The notes: generated from the letters alone by a model not told the origin. Numbered from the stretch's first letter, positions 54,945 to 64,000 are shown. The stretch: 64,000 nt of DNA from Corynebacterium tuberculostearicum (GCF_030503735.1 NZ_CP073096.1:310001-374000), one strand, 5' to 3'. Translations and numbers: made by a program.

Positions 54945-56191
54945 GCAATACCCAAGAAACTAATATCTGGAAGGTACCTGGATATACCGCGACCATGCTG
55001 GCCATCGCCGCAGCATTCGGTGCCTGGTCCATCCTTCTTCCGGTGGTGCCCCTAGCAGTCATTGACTCCGGTGGTTCGGCCACCTTGGCAGGCTCGTCCA
55101 CGGGCATCTTCATGGCCTTTACCGTCCTCACCCAGATCATTTCACCGTGGCTGCTGCGCCGCTGGGGCTACCGCCGCGTGATGGCTCTATCTGCCTTCAC
55201 CTTGGGTGTACCGGCTTTCGGCCATCTGTTGGGCACCGATGCTTGGGTAGTCCTGCTCTTTTCTGCCATGCGTGGCGTGGGATTTGGCGCGCTTACCGTC
55301 TCCGAGTCCGCGCTCATTGCAGAGCTTGCGCCGGTCCGCCTATTAGGCAAGGCAACCGGCATGATTGGCGTCTTTACCGGACTCGGCCAGATGGTCTTTT
55401 TGCCTTTAGGGTTGATCATGGCGGAAAAGCTGGGATATGCCTCGACGTATATCACCGCCGGCATCATTGGCTTCCTAGGGTTTGGTCTGTGCCTGCGCAT
55501 TCCTAAGATTAAGGTCACGCTTGCCTCTGATACCGAGGATAAGCCGAACCTGATTCGCGTTCCCACGTGGAAGCTGGTGTTAGTCCCCGCATTGGCGTTG
55601 ACTACTTTCTCTATGAGCTACGGTGCCGTGTCGTCCTTCCTGCCGCCCGCAGTGCAAGAACTTGATGCAGAGCGCGGCGCCAGCCTGGCAGGCATCATGC
55701 TATCCATCGTTGGTGGCGCCGCCATGATTTTCCGCTACCTCGCGGGCATGGTGGCAGACCGCGTAGGCACCCCGGGCCGTCTGTATATCCCGAGCCAGAT
55801 CATGGGGATTGTGGGCGTGCTTGCTATCGCAGTGCCCCTCTACCTCGATGGCTCCGTGTGGTGGCTCGTGCTTGGTGCCTTCCTGTTCGGTGGCGCGTTC
55901 GGTATTGCCCAAAATGAGGCGCTGCTGTCCATGTTTGATCGCCTGCCGCGCGAGCGGGTCTCGGAGGCTTCGGCCATCTGGAATATCTTCTATGACGGCG
56001 GCACCGGTTTGGGCTCGACTCTTTTGGGCGCCTTGGTCGCCGGCTATGGCTATGCGGGGGCGTTTGGGGCTGGCGTGGCCATCCTCGTTGTTGGTTTGCT
56101 TATGACGATGGCAGACTTTGTACTCGGGCGCACCCGGGTGAGCGAAACCAATGATATCCGGACGCGTCTGCGCCGTATGCGTAAGGTGTAG
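54941..56191 (+). CDS. MFS transporter in the histidine operon
   Basis: A 416-residue major facilitator protein with about twelve membrane segments. MFS signature loops include LLRRWGYRRVM (between segments 2 and 3) and a mirrored one, VADRVGTPGRLY, in the second half. It overlaps the small membrane protein gene by four bases and is followed by hisH after three bases. Its position suggests transport of histidine or a pathway compound, but sequence alone does not show the substrate. Confidence 0.88.
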   Translation: MSNTQETNIWKVPGYTATMLAIAAAFGAWSILLPVVPLAVIDSGGSATLAGSSTGIFMAFTVLTQIISPWLLRRWGYRRVMALSAFTLGVPAFGHLLGTDAWVVLLFSAMRGVGFGALTVSESALIAELAPVRLLGKATGMIGVFTGLGQMVFLPLGLIMAEKLGYASTYITAGIIGFLGFGLCLRIPKIKVTLASDTEDKPNLIRVPTWKLVLVPALALTTFSMSYGAVSSFLPPAVQELDAERGASLAGIMLSIVGGAAMIFRYLAGMVADRVGTPGRLYIPSQIMGIVGVLAIAVPLYLDGSVWWLVLGAFLFGGAFGIAQNEALLSMFDRLPRERVSEASAIWNIFYDGGTGLGSTLLGALVAGYGYAGAFGAGVAILVVGLLMTMADFVLGRTRVSETNDIRTRLRRMRKV

Positions 56192-56194
56192 CCC

Positions 56195-56827
56195 ATGGCA
56201 AAAACGGTTGCATTATTGGATTATGGCGCGGGCAACGTGCGCTCGGCACAGCGCGCATTGGAGCGAGTGGGCGCTGAAATTGCCGTAACCGCAGACCCCA
56301 AGGTAGCGGTGGAAGCGGATGGGCTTCTAGTTCCTGGCGTGGGTGCTTTTGATGCGTGCATGCGCGGGTTGCACGCGGTGCAAGGCCCGAGGGTCATCGG
56401 CCAGCGCTTGGCGGGGGAGCGTCCGGTGTTGGGCATTTGCGTAGGCATGCAGGTGCTTTTCGACGCCGGAGTAGAACACAACATAAACTCCGCTGGTTGC
56501 GGCGAGTGGCCCGGTACCGTCGAAAAGCTGCACTCTACGGTGCTGCCGCATATGGGGTGGAATACCGTGGAAGTGCCCGTTGGCAGTGACATGTTTGCCG
56601 GACTAGCGCAAGACGAGCGTTTCTACTTCGTGCATTCCTATGGCGTTCGCCACTGGGAGTTGGAAACGGAGATTACTCGCCCGCCCTTGGTCAGTTGGGC
56701 TGAGCACGCGGGCGATAGGTTTGTTGCGGCGGTAGAAAACGGTGCCCTGTGGGCCACCCAATTCCACCCGGAAAAATCCGGGGATGCAGGTGCGCAGCTT
56801 TTGGAAAACTGGATGCGTACGCTCTAG
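56195..56827 (+). CDS. hisH: Imidazole glycerol phosphate synthase, glutaminase subunit
   Basis: HisH supplies ammonia from glutamine to HisF. The class I amidotransferase triad is visible: Cys in GICVGMQVL near residue 84 and His/Glu in QFHPEKSG near residue 190. At 210 residues it is normal. It follows the MFS gene by three bases and precedes hisA by about 14 bases. Confidence 0.95.
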   Translation: MAKTVALLDYGAGNVRSAQRALERVGAEIAVTADPKVAVEADGLLVPGVGAFDACMRGLHAVQGPRVIGQRLAGERPVLGICVGMQVLFDAGVEHNINSAGCGEWPGTVEKLHSTVLPHMGWNTVEVPVGSDMFAGLAQDERFYFVHSYGVRHWELETEITRPPLVSWAEHAGDRFVAAVENGALWATQFHPEKSGDAGAQLLENWMRTL

Positions 56828-56841
56828 GTAGGATGAAGGAT

Positions 56842-57630
56842 ATGACTTTTACGCTTTTGCCCGCAGTCGATGTATCTCAAGGCCAGGCCGTGCGCTTGGA
56901 TCAAGGCGAAGCAGGCACCGAAACCTCTTACGGTGCACCGCGCGATGCCGCGCTAAAGTGGCAATCCCAGGGCGCGCAATGGCTGCATTTTGTGGACTTA
57001 GATGCAGCCTTTGGTCGCGGCTCAAACCACGAAGAGATGGCAAAAATTACCCGAGAGCTAGGCATAAACGTCGAGCTTACCGGCGGCATCCGAGACGATG
57101 CAGCCGTTGAGCGCGCGCTGGCGACCGGTGCGCAGCGTATTAATATTGGCACCGCAGCTCTAGAGCAGCCTGACTGGATTGAACAAATACTGGCACGTTA
57201 TAGCGAAAAGGTTGCGGTGGACCTAGCGGTGCGCGAAGGCGGCGGCGAATGGCGTGTTACGGGCAATGGCTGGGTCTCCGATGGCGGCGACTTGTGGGAA
57301 GTACTCGAGCGCCTAGACGCTGCCGGTTGTCAACGCTTTGTGGTAACGGATGTTTCTAAAGATGGCACGCTAACCGGGCCGAATATTGAGTTGCTGCGCG
57401 AGGTAGCCATGGCAACCGATGCCAAGATTACCGCCTCGGGTGGAATCTCTAGTGTCGAAGACCTGCGCGAGCTGGCACTGTATGAAAATGAGGGCATAGA
57501 TTCCGCCATTATTGGCAAGGCCCTTTATGAAGGCAACTTCACCCTAGAGGAAGCTCTCGCTGCGGTGGTAGAAGTAGAGCCGCTGCCGGCGGAAGAAACC
57601 ATTGACCCATACGACCCTGAGGACGACTAA
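56842..57630 (+). CDS. hisA: Phosphoribosylformimino-AICAR-phosphate isomerase HisA (possible subHisA)
   Basis: HisA isomerises ProFAR to PRFAR. The catalytic aspartates are in [13 protein letters not shown] (residue 9) and in [14 protein letters not shown] near residue 175. Many Actinobacteria have PriA, which also does the TrpF step and carries an RGW loop; here the loop reads NGW (GNGWVSDGG), which fits the HisA-only form described for Corynebacterium (subHisA). ATG 56842 is preferred over ATG 56833 by the family N-terminus. A 20-residue acidic tail extends the usual ~245 residues. Confidence 0.92.
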   Translation: MTFTLLPAVDVSQGQAVRLDQGEAGTETSYGAPRDAALKWQSQGAQWLHFVDLDAAFGRGSNHEEMAKITRELGINVELTGGIRDDAAVERALATGAQRINIGTAALEQPDWIEQILARYSEKVAVDLAVREGGGEWRVTGNGWVSDGGDLWEVLERLDAAGCQRFVVTDVSKDGTLTGPNIELLREVAMATDAKITASGGISSVEDLRELALYENEGIDSAIIGKALYEGNFTLEEALAAVVEVEPLPAEETIDPYDPEDD

Positions 57631-57633
57631 GCC

Positions 57634-58416
57634 ATGATGGAACCCCGCGAGTTGGTGGCCTTCGCGGAGGCAGCTGTAGACCAAGTAGAACCCATCTTTC
57701 GTTCCGGACTCGGTGCGGCGCCCGCCCGCTTTAAGGGGCAGGGCGATTTTGCCACCGAAGTGGACCTCGTCATTGAGAAGCAGCTGCGCGAAATCCTAAC
57801 CCAGGTGACCGGCATCCCAGTCTACGGGGAAGAATCTGGCGGCAGTGTACTCGATACCGTTTGGGTAGTAGACCCAATCGATGGCACCGCAAATTATTCT
57901 GCCGGCAATCCCATGGCAGGAATCCTTGTGGCGCTTATCCATGAAAGCGCACCGATTGCTGCGGTGTCTGACTTTCCACTTTTGGAGCGCCGTTTGGTCA
58001 CCTGCGATGACTCGCCACTGCGTTCAGTCGGCGGCCCTGCTGCCGGATTCGGCGGTCGCCAAGACGCGATGGGATTTGATGAAGCGCGCGGCCATGTGGG
58101 CTGTTCTTCTCACCTGCCCACCGATATTTTCCATGAACTGCGCGAGACTGGCCTGCGACCCCGTATGACTGGCTCTGTAGGGCTCGATAATGCCTTCGTA
58201 GCGCAGGGTGTGTTTGATGGGGCGATTAATTTCTCCCCACACCCGTGGGACAACGCCGCTGGGGCGTTACAAGTTCAAGCAGCCGGCGGGGTTGTCACTG
58301 ATCCTGAGGGCAATCCGTGGACCCCGCAGTCACGCGGCATGGTGGCCGGAACCCCGCAAGTTCACGCCACTATTTTGGAAATTTTGTCGCGGCACAGAGA
58401 TTCCTTTTCTCACTAA
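57634..58416 (+). CDS. impA: Inositol monophosphatase-family phosphatase (ImpA)
   Basis: A 260-residue Mg-dependent phosphatase. Metal-binding motifs: GEESGG near residue 68 and [15 protein letters not shown] near residue 82; a third aspartate is in [10 protein letters not shown] near residue 207. In Corynebacterium the histidinol-phosphate phosphatase activity is mainly from another family member, HisN; the role of this ImpA is uncertain. It lies between hisA and hisF, as in C. glutamicum. Confidence 0.9.
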   Translation: MMEPRELVAFAEAAVDQVEPIFRSGLGAAPARFKGQGDFATEVDLVIEKQLREILTQVTGIPVYGEESGGSVLDTVWVVDPIDGTANYSAGNPMAGILVALIHESAPIAAVSDFPLLERRLVTCDDSPLRSVGGPAAGFGGRQDAMGFDEARGHVGCSSHLPTDIFHELRETGLRPRMTGSVGLDNAFVAQGVFDGAINFSPHPWDNAAGALQVQAAGGVVTDPEGNPWTPQSRGMVAGTPQVHATILEILSRHRDSFSH

Positions 58417-58445
58417 GAATTACAATCCCTAAGGAGGCGGCCGCA

Positions 58446-59216
58446 ATGGCTGTAGCCGTACGCGTGATCCCCTGCCTAGATGTGGACCAAGGCCGGGTAG
58501 TCAAGGGCGTAAATTTTGAAAACCTGCGTGATGCAGGGGACCCAGTAGAGCTAGCTGCGCGTTACGATGCCCTCGGAGCCGACGAGCTTACGTTCTTGGA
58601 CGTTTCCGCATCGACGCAAGGGCGATCGACCATGCTCGAGGTCGTACGCCGAACCGCAGACCAAGTATTTATCCCACTGACCGTGGGCGGTGGGGTTCGC
58701 AGCGTGGAAGATGTCCGAGAGCTCTTGCGTGCCGGTGCGGATAAGGTTTCTATCAATACCGCCGCCATCCGAAACCCAGAGCTATTGAGCGAAATGGCCG
58801 GGATTTTTGGTGCACAATGCATTGTCCTGTCGGTTGATGCTCGCAGGTGCCAAGAGGAGTATGCGCCTTCCGGCTTTGAAGTCACTACGCATGGCGGCAC
58901 CACATCGGCCGGTATCGACGCCGTTGAATGGGCTCGCCGTGGCGAAGAGCTCGGGGTAGGCGAAATCTTGCTTAACTCGATGGATGGCGATGGCACCAAG
59001 GAAGGCTTTGATGTCGACATGCTAAGCGCTGTACGCGCGGCGGTGACCATTCCGGTAATCGCCTCCGGTGGTGCGGGCAGTGCCGCAGATTTCCCACCGG
59101 CTATTGCGGCCGGAGCCGATGCCGTATTAGCCGCGAGCATTTTTCACTTCGGCGAGGTAGAAATCGGCGACGTAAAAGATGCCCTAGCCACAGCGGGCTA
59201 CGAGGTGCGCCGATGA
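58446..59216 (+). CDS. hisF: Imidazole glycerol phosphate synthase, cyclase subunit
   Basis: HisF forms imidazole glycerol phosphate and AICAR from PRFAR and ammonia supplied by HisH. Catalytic aspartates: [16 protein letters not shown] near residue 12 and [11 protein letters not shown] near residue 180. At 256 residues it is normal. The frame is open further upstream, but AAGGAGG at 58431-58437 and the conserved N-terminus support ATG 58446. It overlaps hisI by four bases. Confidence 0.96.
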   Translation: MAVAVRVIPCLDVDQGRVVKGVNFENLRDAGDPVELAARYDALGADELTFLDVSASTQGRSTMLEVVRRTADQVFIPLTVGGGVRSVEDVRELLRAGADKVSINTAAIRNPELLSEMAGIFGAQCIVLSVDARRCQEEYAPSGFEVTTHGGTTSAGIDAVEWARRGEELGVGEILLNSMDGDGTKEGFDVDMLSAVRAAVTIPVIASGGAGSAADFPPAIAAGADAVLAASIFHFGEVEIGDVKDALATAGYEVRR

Positions 59217-59575
59217 CTAACCCAGCCGAGTATGAACTAGACAGGGGCATCGCCAAGCGGCTCAAGCGCAACAACCAAGGACTAGTTCCTGCCATTGTGC
59301 AAGCTGACTCCGGCGAGGTGCTGATGATGGCGTGGATGGATGACCACGCCTTGGCCCATACCCTTGCCACGCGCAAGGGGACGTATTACTCGCGTTCTCG
59401 CAATGATTATTGGGTAAAGGGGGAAACTTCCGGAAACACGCAAGCGGTGCTGGGCGTTCGCCTTGACTGCGATGGAGATACTATCCTGCTGACCGTGCGG
59501 CAGCGCGGCGGCGCGTGCCATACCGGTGACCGCACGTGCTTTGACGCCACGGATCTCCTAGGAGGGCAATTGTGA
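59213..59575 (+). CDS. hisI: Phosphoribosyl-AMP cyclohydrolase
   Basis: HisI opens the adenine ring of PR-AMP. The zinc and Mg motifs [16 protein letters not shown] and CDGDTIL, then [13 protein letters not shown] near the end, are intact. At 120 residues it is the single-function form; the PR-ATP pyrophosphatase hisE is elsewhere. It is the last his gene here and overlaps the following membrane protein by four bases. Confidence 0.96.
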   Translation: MTNPAEYELDRGIAKRLKRNNQGLVPAIVQADSGEVLMMAWMDDHALAHTLATRKGTYYSRSRNDYWVKGETSGNTQAVLGVRLDCDGDTILLTVRQRGGACHTGDRTCFDATDLLGGQL

Positions 59576-60210
59576 AGGCTCGACGCCTTGGACCACTACT
59601 TATCGCTGTAGGAGCCATCGTTTTGTGGCTTGCCTCGCGCGCGACGTGGGTCGTGGCCGTCAGCGAGGACGATAAGGCTGGCTCTGCGACCAATGACATT
59701 GTAGGTTCGGCGTGGTCGCTGGAAATCATGGCCTTGACGCTTGTCCTAGTGGCAGGCGCCGTTGCGGGCATGGCGTTGCGCCGCATTGGTAGGCGAGTGG
59801 TGGGCATTGTCTGTGCCCTAGCGGCAGCGGCCAGCGCGTGGACCCCAATTAACCTGCTGACAGCAGGAGCGGAGGCCGAGCGTGCGCAAAAGATTTTGCA
59901 GGGTGCCTCGGCCAATGAAAACGCGGTGGATTCCGCCCAGATTTCCGATTGGGCCACGGTTGTTTCCACCGAAGTACACTCCCTCGGCCCAGCTATGGCG
60001 ATACTGGGCGCTGCTGCAGCTCTCTTTGGCGCCGTTATGCTGGCCCGTAATCCTGGCGAGGATAAGACGAAAGTCTCGAGCAAATATGAGACACCGGCGG
60101 CTCGCCAAGCAAAGTTGGGGGAGGATTTGGAAACTTCCGCTGATTCCGGCCGCGTGATGTGGGATGCACTTGATAGCGATATCGATCCCACCGATGTGGA
60201 TAAAAAATAG
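59572..60210 (+). CDS. Trp-operon-associated membrane protein (TIGR02234 / Trp_oprn_chp)
   Basis: A 212-residue membrane protein with about four membrane segments (about residues 8-25, 46-64, 73-93 and 139-160) and a polar C-terminal tail. The layout and motif [15 protein letters not shown] match the Trp_oprn_chp family, which in Mycobacterium tuberculosis lies between trpE and trpC (Rv1610). GGAGGGCAATTGTG shows a strong ribosome binding site, and the start overlaps hisI by four bases. A role with tryptophan is inferred only from location; the biochemical job is unknown. Confidence 0.85.
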   Translation: MKARRLGPLLIAVGAIVLWLASRATWVVAVSEDDKAGSATNDIVGSAWSLEIMALTLVLVAGAVAGMALRRIGRRVVGIVCALAAAASAWTPINLLTAGAEAERAQKILQGASANENAVDSAQISDWATVVSTEVHSLGPAMAILGAAAALFGAVMLARNPGEDKTKVSSKYETPAARQAKLGEDLETSADSGRVMWDALDSDIDPTDVDKK

Positions 60211-60252
60211 CCGCACGGCTTATGCAATTTCCGGAACAGCACCTGAGCGGGT

Positions 60253-60258
60253 TAACCT
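60253..60258 (+). promoter_or_regulatory. Candidate -10 box before the trpC-like gene
   Basis: TAACCT would start transcription near 60265, leaving a leader of about 30 bases with the ribosome binding site GGAGGGAGG at 60283-60291. Confidence 0.35.
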
Positions 60259-60296
60259 AAAAGTGTGATCTCAATCGCCCGTGGAGGGAGGTGCTG

Positions 60297-61127
60297 ATGC
60301 CTACGCCCATTGCCGTTGACCACCTTGTAGCAGGAGTCTTGGAGGACGTCGCTGCGCGGGAAGCCCGCGTGTCCTTCAAAGAGGTGAAGGCGCGCTCGCG
60401 CGATATGGAATCTCCCCGCGATGCGCGAGCCGCGCTGCTGCGTACCGGCTGCTCGGTTATCACCGAGCTCAAACGCGCCGTTCCCTATGGCGGCGAAATC
60501 GCACGCGTAGGCTCTGCGGAGCAGATGGCGGAATGGGCCCGCACCTTTGAGGGATGCGGTGTGCATCTTATGGCCTGCCAAACCGATTTCCGCCGATTCC
60601 ACGGTTCTTTGGAGGACATGGCAGCCGCACGAGCAGCGATTGATATACCCATGATGTCGCGTGATCTCATCGTGGACCCCTACCAAATCCACGAGGCCCG
60701 CTGTTATGGCGCCGATGCAATTCCCTTGCAGGTAGAGCTCTTGGAGCAAGCTCGCCTTGAGGCCCTATTAGACCGCGTGGAATCGCTTGGGATGACCGCC
60801 ATCGTCGAGGTCCGCAACTGCGCCGAGGTTGACCGGGCGATCAAGGCAGGAAGCAGCGTAATTGCCATTAATGCGTGGTCGCTGGCTTCGGATGCCATTA
60901 ACCGTGAGGCGTTCAATGACATCGCACCAGGTCTGCCAGAGTCCATCCTGCGCATTGCGGTAGGCGGGGTTAATAATGCCCGCAACCTTTTTCACTATGC
61001 CTCTCGCGGTGCAGATGCTGTGCTCATTGGTGAATCTGTCATGGCCGCTCAAGACCCTACTGCTTTGGCACGTTCCCTGGTGGCTGCCGGCCAGCACCCA
61101 GCGTGCCCCGCGCGCAAGTTGGAGTGA
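60297..61127 (+). CDS. TrpC-like protein with altered active site
   Basis: A 276-residue homologue of indole-3-glycerol-phosphate synthase. It aligns end to end with M. tuberculosis TrpC (from memory), keeping ELK (Glu57/Lys59), the VEV glutamate and the AIN asparagine. However, the catalytic Lys of RKDF is Arg (SRDL), the NARD arginine is Trp (NAWS), and the AESG Glu-Ser pair is Val-Gly (AVGG). SPS of the first loop is VPY. These changes should impair normal TrpC chemistry. ATG 60297 follows GGAGGGAGG; GTG 60291 overlaps it. Neighbours trpE, trpB and trpA of M. tuberculosis are absent. Confidence 0.85.
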   Translation: MPTPIAVDHLVAGVLEDVAAREARVSFKEVKARSRDMESPRDARAALLRTGCSVITELKRAVPYGGEIARVGSAEQMAEWARTFEGCGVHLMACQTDFRRFHGSLEDMAAARAAIDIPMMSRDLIVDPYQIHEARCYGADAIPLQVELLEQARLEALLDRVESLGMTAIVEVRNCAEVDRAIKAGSSVIAINAWSLASDAINREAFNDIAPGLPESILRIAVGGVNNARNLFHYASRGADAVLIGESVMAAQDPTALARSLVAAGQHPACPARKLE

Positions 61128-61172
61128 TACCCCAACTGGCCGGTGGGGTGGGGAATAAGGCACACTAGCTAC

Positions 61173-62126
61173 GTGCACACTCAAGTTCTTGCAAATATTC
61201 CGTCCCCGCCACAGGGTGTCTGGCAGTTAGGGCCAATTCCCATTCGCGCCTATGCGCTGTGCATTATCGTTGGCATTATTGTCGGCCTGCGTATGACCTT
61301 GCGCCGCTATACGGCTCGCGGTGGAAATCCAGATACGGTCTGGGATGCGGCTATCGTTGTCATCCCCGCGGGCATCGTGGGCGGGCGCCTTTACCACGTT
61401 ATTACCGATAATCAGAAGTATTTCTGTGATAACTGCAACCCCGTGGACGCGCTAAAGATTACCAACGGCGGGTTAGGTATATGGGGAGCCGTAGCCCTCG
61501 GTGCGCTGGCGCTATGGGTGCTTTTTAAGGTCAAGAAGATCCCACTTGGGTCTTTTGCCGATGCGGTGGCCCCCGGACTTGTGCTTGCACAGGCGATTGG
61601 GCGACTGGGCAACTGGTTTAATCAAGAACTTTATGGGCGCCCAACCGACGTTCCGTGGGCTTTGGATATCTATTACCGTGTCAATGAAAATGGCGGTTAT
61701 GCGCCAATATCTGGGCACTCCACGGGTGAGGTTATGACTTCCGTGCATCCGACTTTTCTCTACGAGATGGTGTGGAATGTCTTAGTGTGCTTATTCCTCC
61801 TGTGGGCGCACAAGGCGTGGAAGCTGGGCCACGGGCGAGTCTTTGCCCTCTATGTTATGGGATATACCTTGGGCCGGTTCTTTATTGAAGGAATGCGTTC
61901 CGATGAAGCTACTCATATCTTTGGGGTGCGCGTGAATATCATCGTCTCCCTTGTGATTTTTGTCATTGCCGCGATTGTCTTTTTCTTGCTCGATAAACGC
62001 CGCCAAGGTTCAGAATCCCCCGAAGAGGTGGATCCTAAATACTGGGCGGAGAACCGCGATAGCCGCCAACGCGGCGATGAGCACACGGTATCTGAGGGGC
62101 AGCAGCGAGACTCTTCGACGACATAG
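61173..62126 (+). CDS. lgt: Prolipoprotein diacylglyceryl transferase
   Basis: Lgt attaches diacylglycerol to the lipobox cysteine of prolipoproteins, the first step before LspA. The 317-residue protein has seven membrane segments; the conserved [13 protein letters not shown] near residue 148 and [12 protein letters not shown] near residue 234 hold the essential Arg, Asn and Glu. The GGLGIWGA motif is the usual actinobacterial variant. I start at GTG 61173; an upstream start at 61143 adds ten residues with no clear ribosome binding site. A hairpin follows at 62131. Confidence 0.94.
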   Translation: MHTQVLANIPSPPQGVWQLGPIPIRAYALCIIVGIIVGLRMTLRRYTARGGNPDTVWDAAIVVIPAGIVGGRLYHVITDNQKYFCDNCNPVDALKITNGGLGIWGAVALGALALWVLFKVKKIPLGSFADAVAPGLVLAQAIGRLGNWFNQELYGRPTDVPWALDIYYRVNENGGYAPISGHSTGEVMTSVHPTFLYEMVWNVLVCLFLLWAHKAWKLGHGRVFALYVMGYTLGRFFIEGMRSDEATHIFGVRVNIIVSLVIFVIAAIVFFLLDKRRQGSESPEEVDPKYWAENRDSRQRGDEHTVSEGQQRDSSTT

Positions 62127-62130
62127 ATCT

Positions 62131-62160
62131 TGCCCAAGTGTTTCCGTTTGGGTTTGTTTT
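62131..62160 (+). terminator. Possible terminator after lgt
   Basis: CCCAA and TTGGG arms around GTGTTTCCGT, followed by a T-rich tail (TTTGTTTTG). The stem is short, so termination may be partial. Confidence 0.5.
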
Positions 62161-62280
62161 GTGGGAATCAGGGGATTTTGGGGTGCCCGTTCGGAAAATG
62201 AAATCGGAAATTTGTGGCCGCAATCCGTCCGAAGGAGTAGGTTGGGGAGTGTTCAGTTTCTCCGACGGAATAGGCCAATA

Positions 62281-63699
62281 ATGCTGGATAGAAGAACGAA
62301 GATTGTCTGTACTCTCGGCCCTGCCGTAGCTAGCGAGGATGGAATTTTGCGCCTCGTTCAAGACGGTATGGACGTTGCCCGCCTGAATATGTCTCACGGC
62401 GAGCATGCGGACCACGAGGCGAATTACAACTGGGTGCGCCAGGCTACTGATAAGACTGGCCGCGCCGTTGGTATTTTGGCGGACCTACAGGGCCCCAAGA
62501 TTCGCCTTGGCCGCTTCATTAACGGCGAGGAGCAGTGGAATGACGGCGAGATTGTCCGCATCACCGTGGACGATATCGAAGGCGCCCACGACCGCGTTTC
62601 CACCACCTACAAGGGCTTGGCTAAGGATGCCAAGCCTGGTGACCGCCTGTTGATTGATGACGGCAAGGTTGCTGTTGTATGTAAGGAAGTCGACGGCAAT
62701 GACGTCGTTTGTGAGGTCACCGAAGGTGGCCCAGTTTCCAATAACAAGGGCGTATCCCTGCCGGGCATGGATATTTCCGTGCCGACTTTGTCGGAGAAGG
62801 ACATTGCTGACCTGCGTTTCGCATTGAAGCTTGGCGTTGACCTGATTGCTTTGTCTTTCGTTCGCTCCCCAGCCGACGTGGATAAGGTCCACGAGATCAT
62901 GGACGAAGAGGGCCGCCGCGTTCCGGTTATTGCCAAGCTGGAAAAGCCGGAGGCAGTCGATGCTCTCGAATCCATCGTGTTGGCATTCGATGCCATCATG
63001 ATTGCTCGCGGTGACCTTGGCGTGGAGGTACCGCTGGAGCGCGTGCCGCTATTCCAGAAGCGCGCTATCCAGATTGCTCGCGAGAACGCTAAGCCGGTCA
63101 TCGTGGCTACACAGATGCTGGATTCCATGATTTCCAATCTGCGCCCGACCCGTGCGGAGGCCTCCGATGTGGCCAATGCTGTGCTCGATGGCGCCGATGC
63201 TGTCATGCTCTCCGGTGAGACGTCTGTGGGTATTGACCCACAAAACGTTGTGCGTACCATGTCCAAGATCGTGGCCAATGCTGAGGACGGCGGCAAGGTT
63301 CCGCCGCTCACCCACGTTCCGCGCACCAAGCGCGGCGTAGTTTCTTACTCCGCCCGCGATATTGCAGAGCGCCTGAATGCGAAGGCTATCGTGGCCTTCA
63401 CCACCTCCGGTGATACTGCAAAGCGCGTAGCGCGCCTGCACTCTCACCTGCCGTTGCTGGCGTTTACCCCGAACCCGGCGGTGCGCTCCCAGCTGGCATT
63501 GACTTGGGGTGCTGAGACCTTCTTGAGTCCGCACGTTAAGTCCACCGATGACATGATGGAAGCCATCGATGATGCATTGCTGGAGATGGACAAGTACGAA
63601 GAAGGTGACATGATTGTCGTCATTGCTGGTACTCCTCCAGGAATTGCTGGCAACACCAACATGATTCAGTGCCACTTGTTGGGTGAAACCAAGAAGTAG
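62281..63699 (+). CDS. pyk: Pyruvate kinase
   Basis: Pyruvate kinase converts phosphoenolpyruvate and ADP to pyruvate and ATP. The 472-residue enzyme has RRTKIVCTLGPA at the start, GDLGVEVP near residue 247, the active-site region FQKRAIQIARENAKPVIVAT near residue 260 and SGETSVG near residue 317. The frame is open upstream through lgt; ATG 62281 starts the conserved N-terminus. The 120 bases before it have no clear terminator beyond the lgt hairpin and may hold the pyk promoter. A strong terminator follows. Confidence 0.97.
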   Translation: MLDRRTKIVCTLGPAVASEDGILRLVQDGMDVARLNMSHGEHADHEANYNWVRQATDKTGRAVGILADLQGPKIRLGRFINGEEQWNDGEIVRITVDDIEGAHDRVSTTYKGLAKDAKPGDRLLIDDGKVAVVCKEVDGNDVVCEVTEGGPVSNNKGVSLPGMDISVPTLSEKDIADLRFALKLGVDLIALSFVRSPADVDKVHEIMDEEGRRVPVIAKLEKPEAVDALESIVLAFDAIMIARGDLGVEVPLERVPLFQKRAIQIARENAKPVIVATQMLDSMISNLRPTRAEASDVANAVLDGADAVMLSGETSVGIDPQNVVRTMSKIVANAEDGGKVPPLTHVPRTKRGVVSYSARDIAERLNAKAIVAFTTSGDTAKRVARLHSHLPLLAFTPNPAVRSQLALTWGAETFLSPHVKSTDDMMEAIDDALLEMDKYEEGDMIVVIAGTPPGIAGNTNMIQCHLLGETKK

Positions 63700-63710
63700 G
63701 TTTTGGTACG

Positions 63711-63759
63711 AGCGCCGCGCCCCACCCTTTAAAACGTTCCACGGGTCGCGGCGCTTTTC
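63711..63759 (+). terminator. Rho-independent terminator after pyk
   Basis: AGCGCCGCG (63711-63719) and CGCGGCGCT (63747-63755) form a nine-base-pair stem with a long internal loop, followed by TTTTCT. Confidence 0.8.
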
Positions 63760-63956
63760 TATATGAATTTATACAAATGTAGAATTATATTTACCTCGCG
63801 TACACGCAGCAGTTGCTTTCCTGACATGCGGCTACAGTACTTTGTGGTTGTTCTTGTTTCAGCTTCTCTACACATTCAAAGGACAACTGCACAATGACCT
63901 AAATCAGGCAGACTTGGCCTCAATGGCTGCGCTTACCGTCATCCATTTTCATTTAA
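63760..63956. other. AT-rich gap without a gene
   Basis: I see no gene here. The stretch 63767-63982 stays open in one frame but lacks an ATG near its start and has no ribosome binding site. The composition is AT-richer than the rest of the window, which fits an intergenic region before a new gene. Confidence 0.5.
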
Positions 63957-63985
63957 TTGTCAATAAGCGTCGACGGGGATAGGCT
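63957..63985 (+). promoter_or_regulatory. Promoter of the gene at the right edge
   Basis: TTGTCA (63957-63962), a 17-base spacer and TAGGCT (63980-63985). Transcription would start near 63992, on an ATG. Confidence 0.5.
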
Positions 63986-63991
63986 GAGTGC

Positions 63992-64000
63992 ATGGCACAC
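63992..64000 (+). CDS. Start of a downstream gene (three codons, MAH)
   Basis: ATG GCA CAC begins six bases after a promoter-like -10 box and there is no ribosome binding site, so a leaderless gene may start here. In C. glutamicum an acyl-CoA thioesterase-type gene lies downstream of pyk, but three codons cannot show this. Only the promoter position supports it. Confidence 0.3.

Overview
The window is a stretch of chromosome from a Corynebacterium, probably one of the GC-rich skin or mucosal species related to C. aurimucosum or C. tuberculostearicum; the genus is well supported, the species is a guess. Evidence for the genus: a division cluster without ftsA or ddl; wag31/divIVA, sepF and yggT downstream of ftsZ; a histidine operon carrying impA, a small membrane protein and an MFS gene; a translational-type T-box before a eukaryote-like ileS; and many starts that look leaderless (a TANNNT box 6-8 bases before ATG or GTG). 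I see no rRNA, tRNA, insertion sequence, prophage or CRISPR array.

Layout. 1-8486: tail of the peptidoglycan/division cluster (murF, cut by the left edge, mraY, murD, ftsW, murG, murC, ftsQ). 8487-14159: ftsZ and its follow-on genes (pgeF, yggS, sepF, yggT, wag31, a small membrane protein). 14196-18752: an HNH endonuclease gene, then a T-box-controlled ileS. 18765-25036: six minus-strand genes: an ABC importer (ATPase, binding lipoprotein, two-domain permease) with a metallophosphoesterase, then a GntR/FCD regulator with an MFS transporter. 25195-33451: dinB, asparaginase, two lipoproteins, lspA, an RluD-type pseudouridine synthase, a second HNH gene and rarD. 33479-43406: dnaE, a MetE-like gene behind a McbR-type operator, a secreted protein, a large anchored propeller-like protein, ilvA, a YigZ protein and an S4 RNA-binding protein. 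43429-51607: an alarmone synthetase, an exonuclease-BRCT protein, glgX with a TetR gene, a charged lipoprotein and a YbjN-like protein. 51733-59575: the histidine operon hisDCB-(small membrane protein)-(MFS)-hisHA-impA-hisFI. 59572-63699: a Trp-operon-type membrane protein, a TrpC-like protein with altered active-site residues, lgt and pyk. A new gene appears to start at the right edge.

The most interesting points are: (1) the TrpC-like gene, which looks like the last remnant of an ancestral trp cluster, has lost several catalytic residues of indole-glycerol-phosphate synthase, yet is intact with a strong ribosome binding site; the HisA in the same operon shows a matching change; (2) an 11-base word, GCTTGCCGACG, present 14 times, always on the coding strand and in the same reading frame; (3) tandem palindromes before the GntR gene, a McbR-type operator before the MetE-like gene and PHO-box-like 11-base repeats before the anchored protein; (4) the importer plus phosphoesterase unit, whose substrate is unknown.
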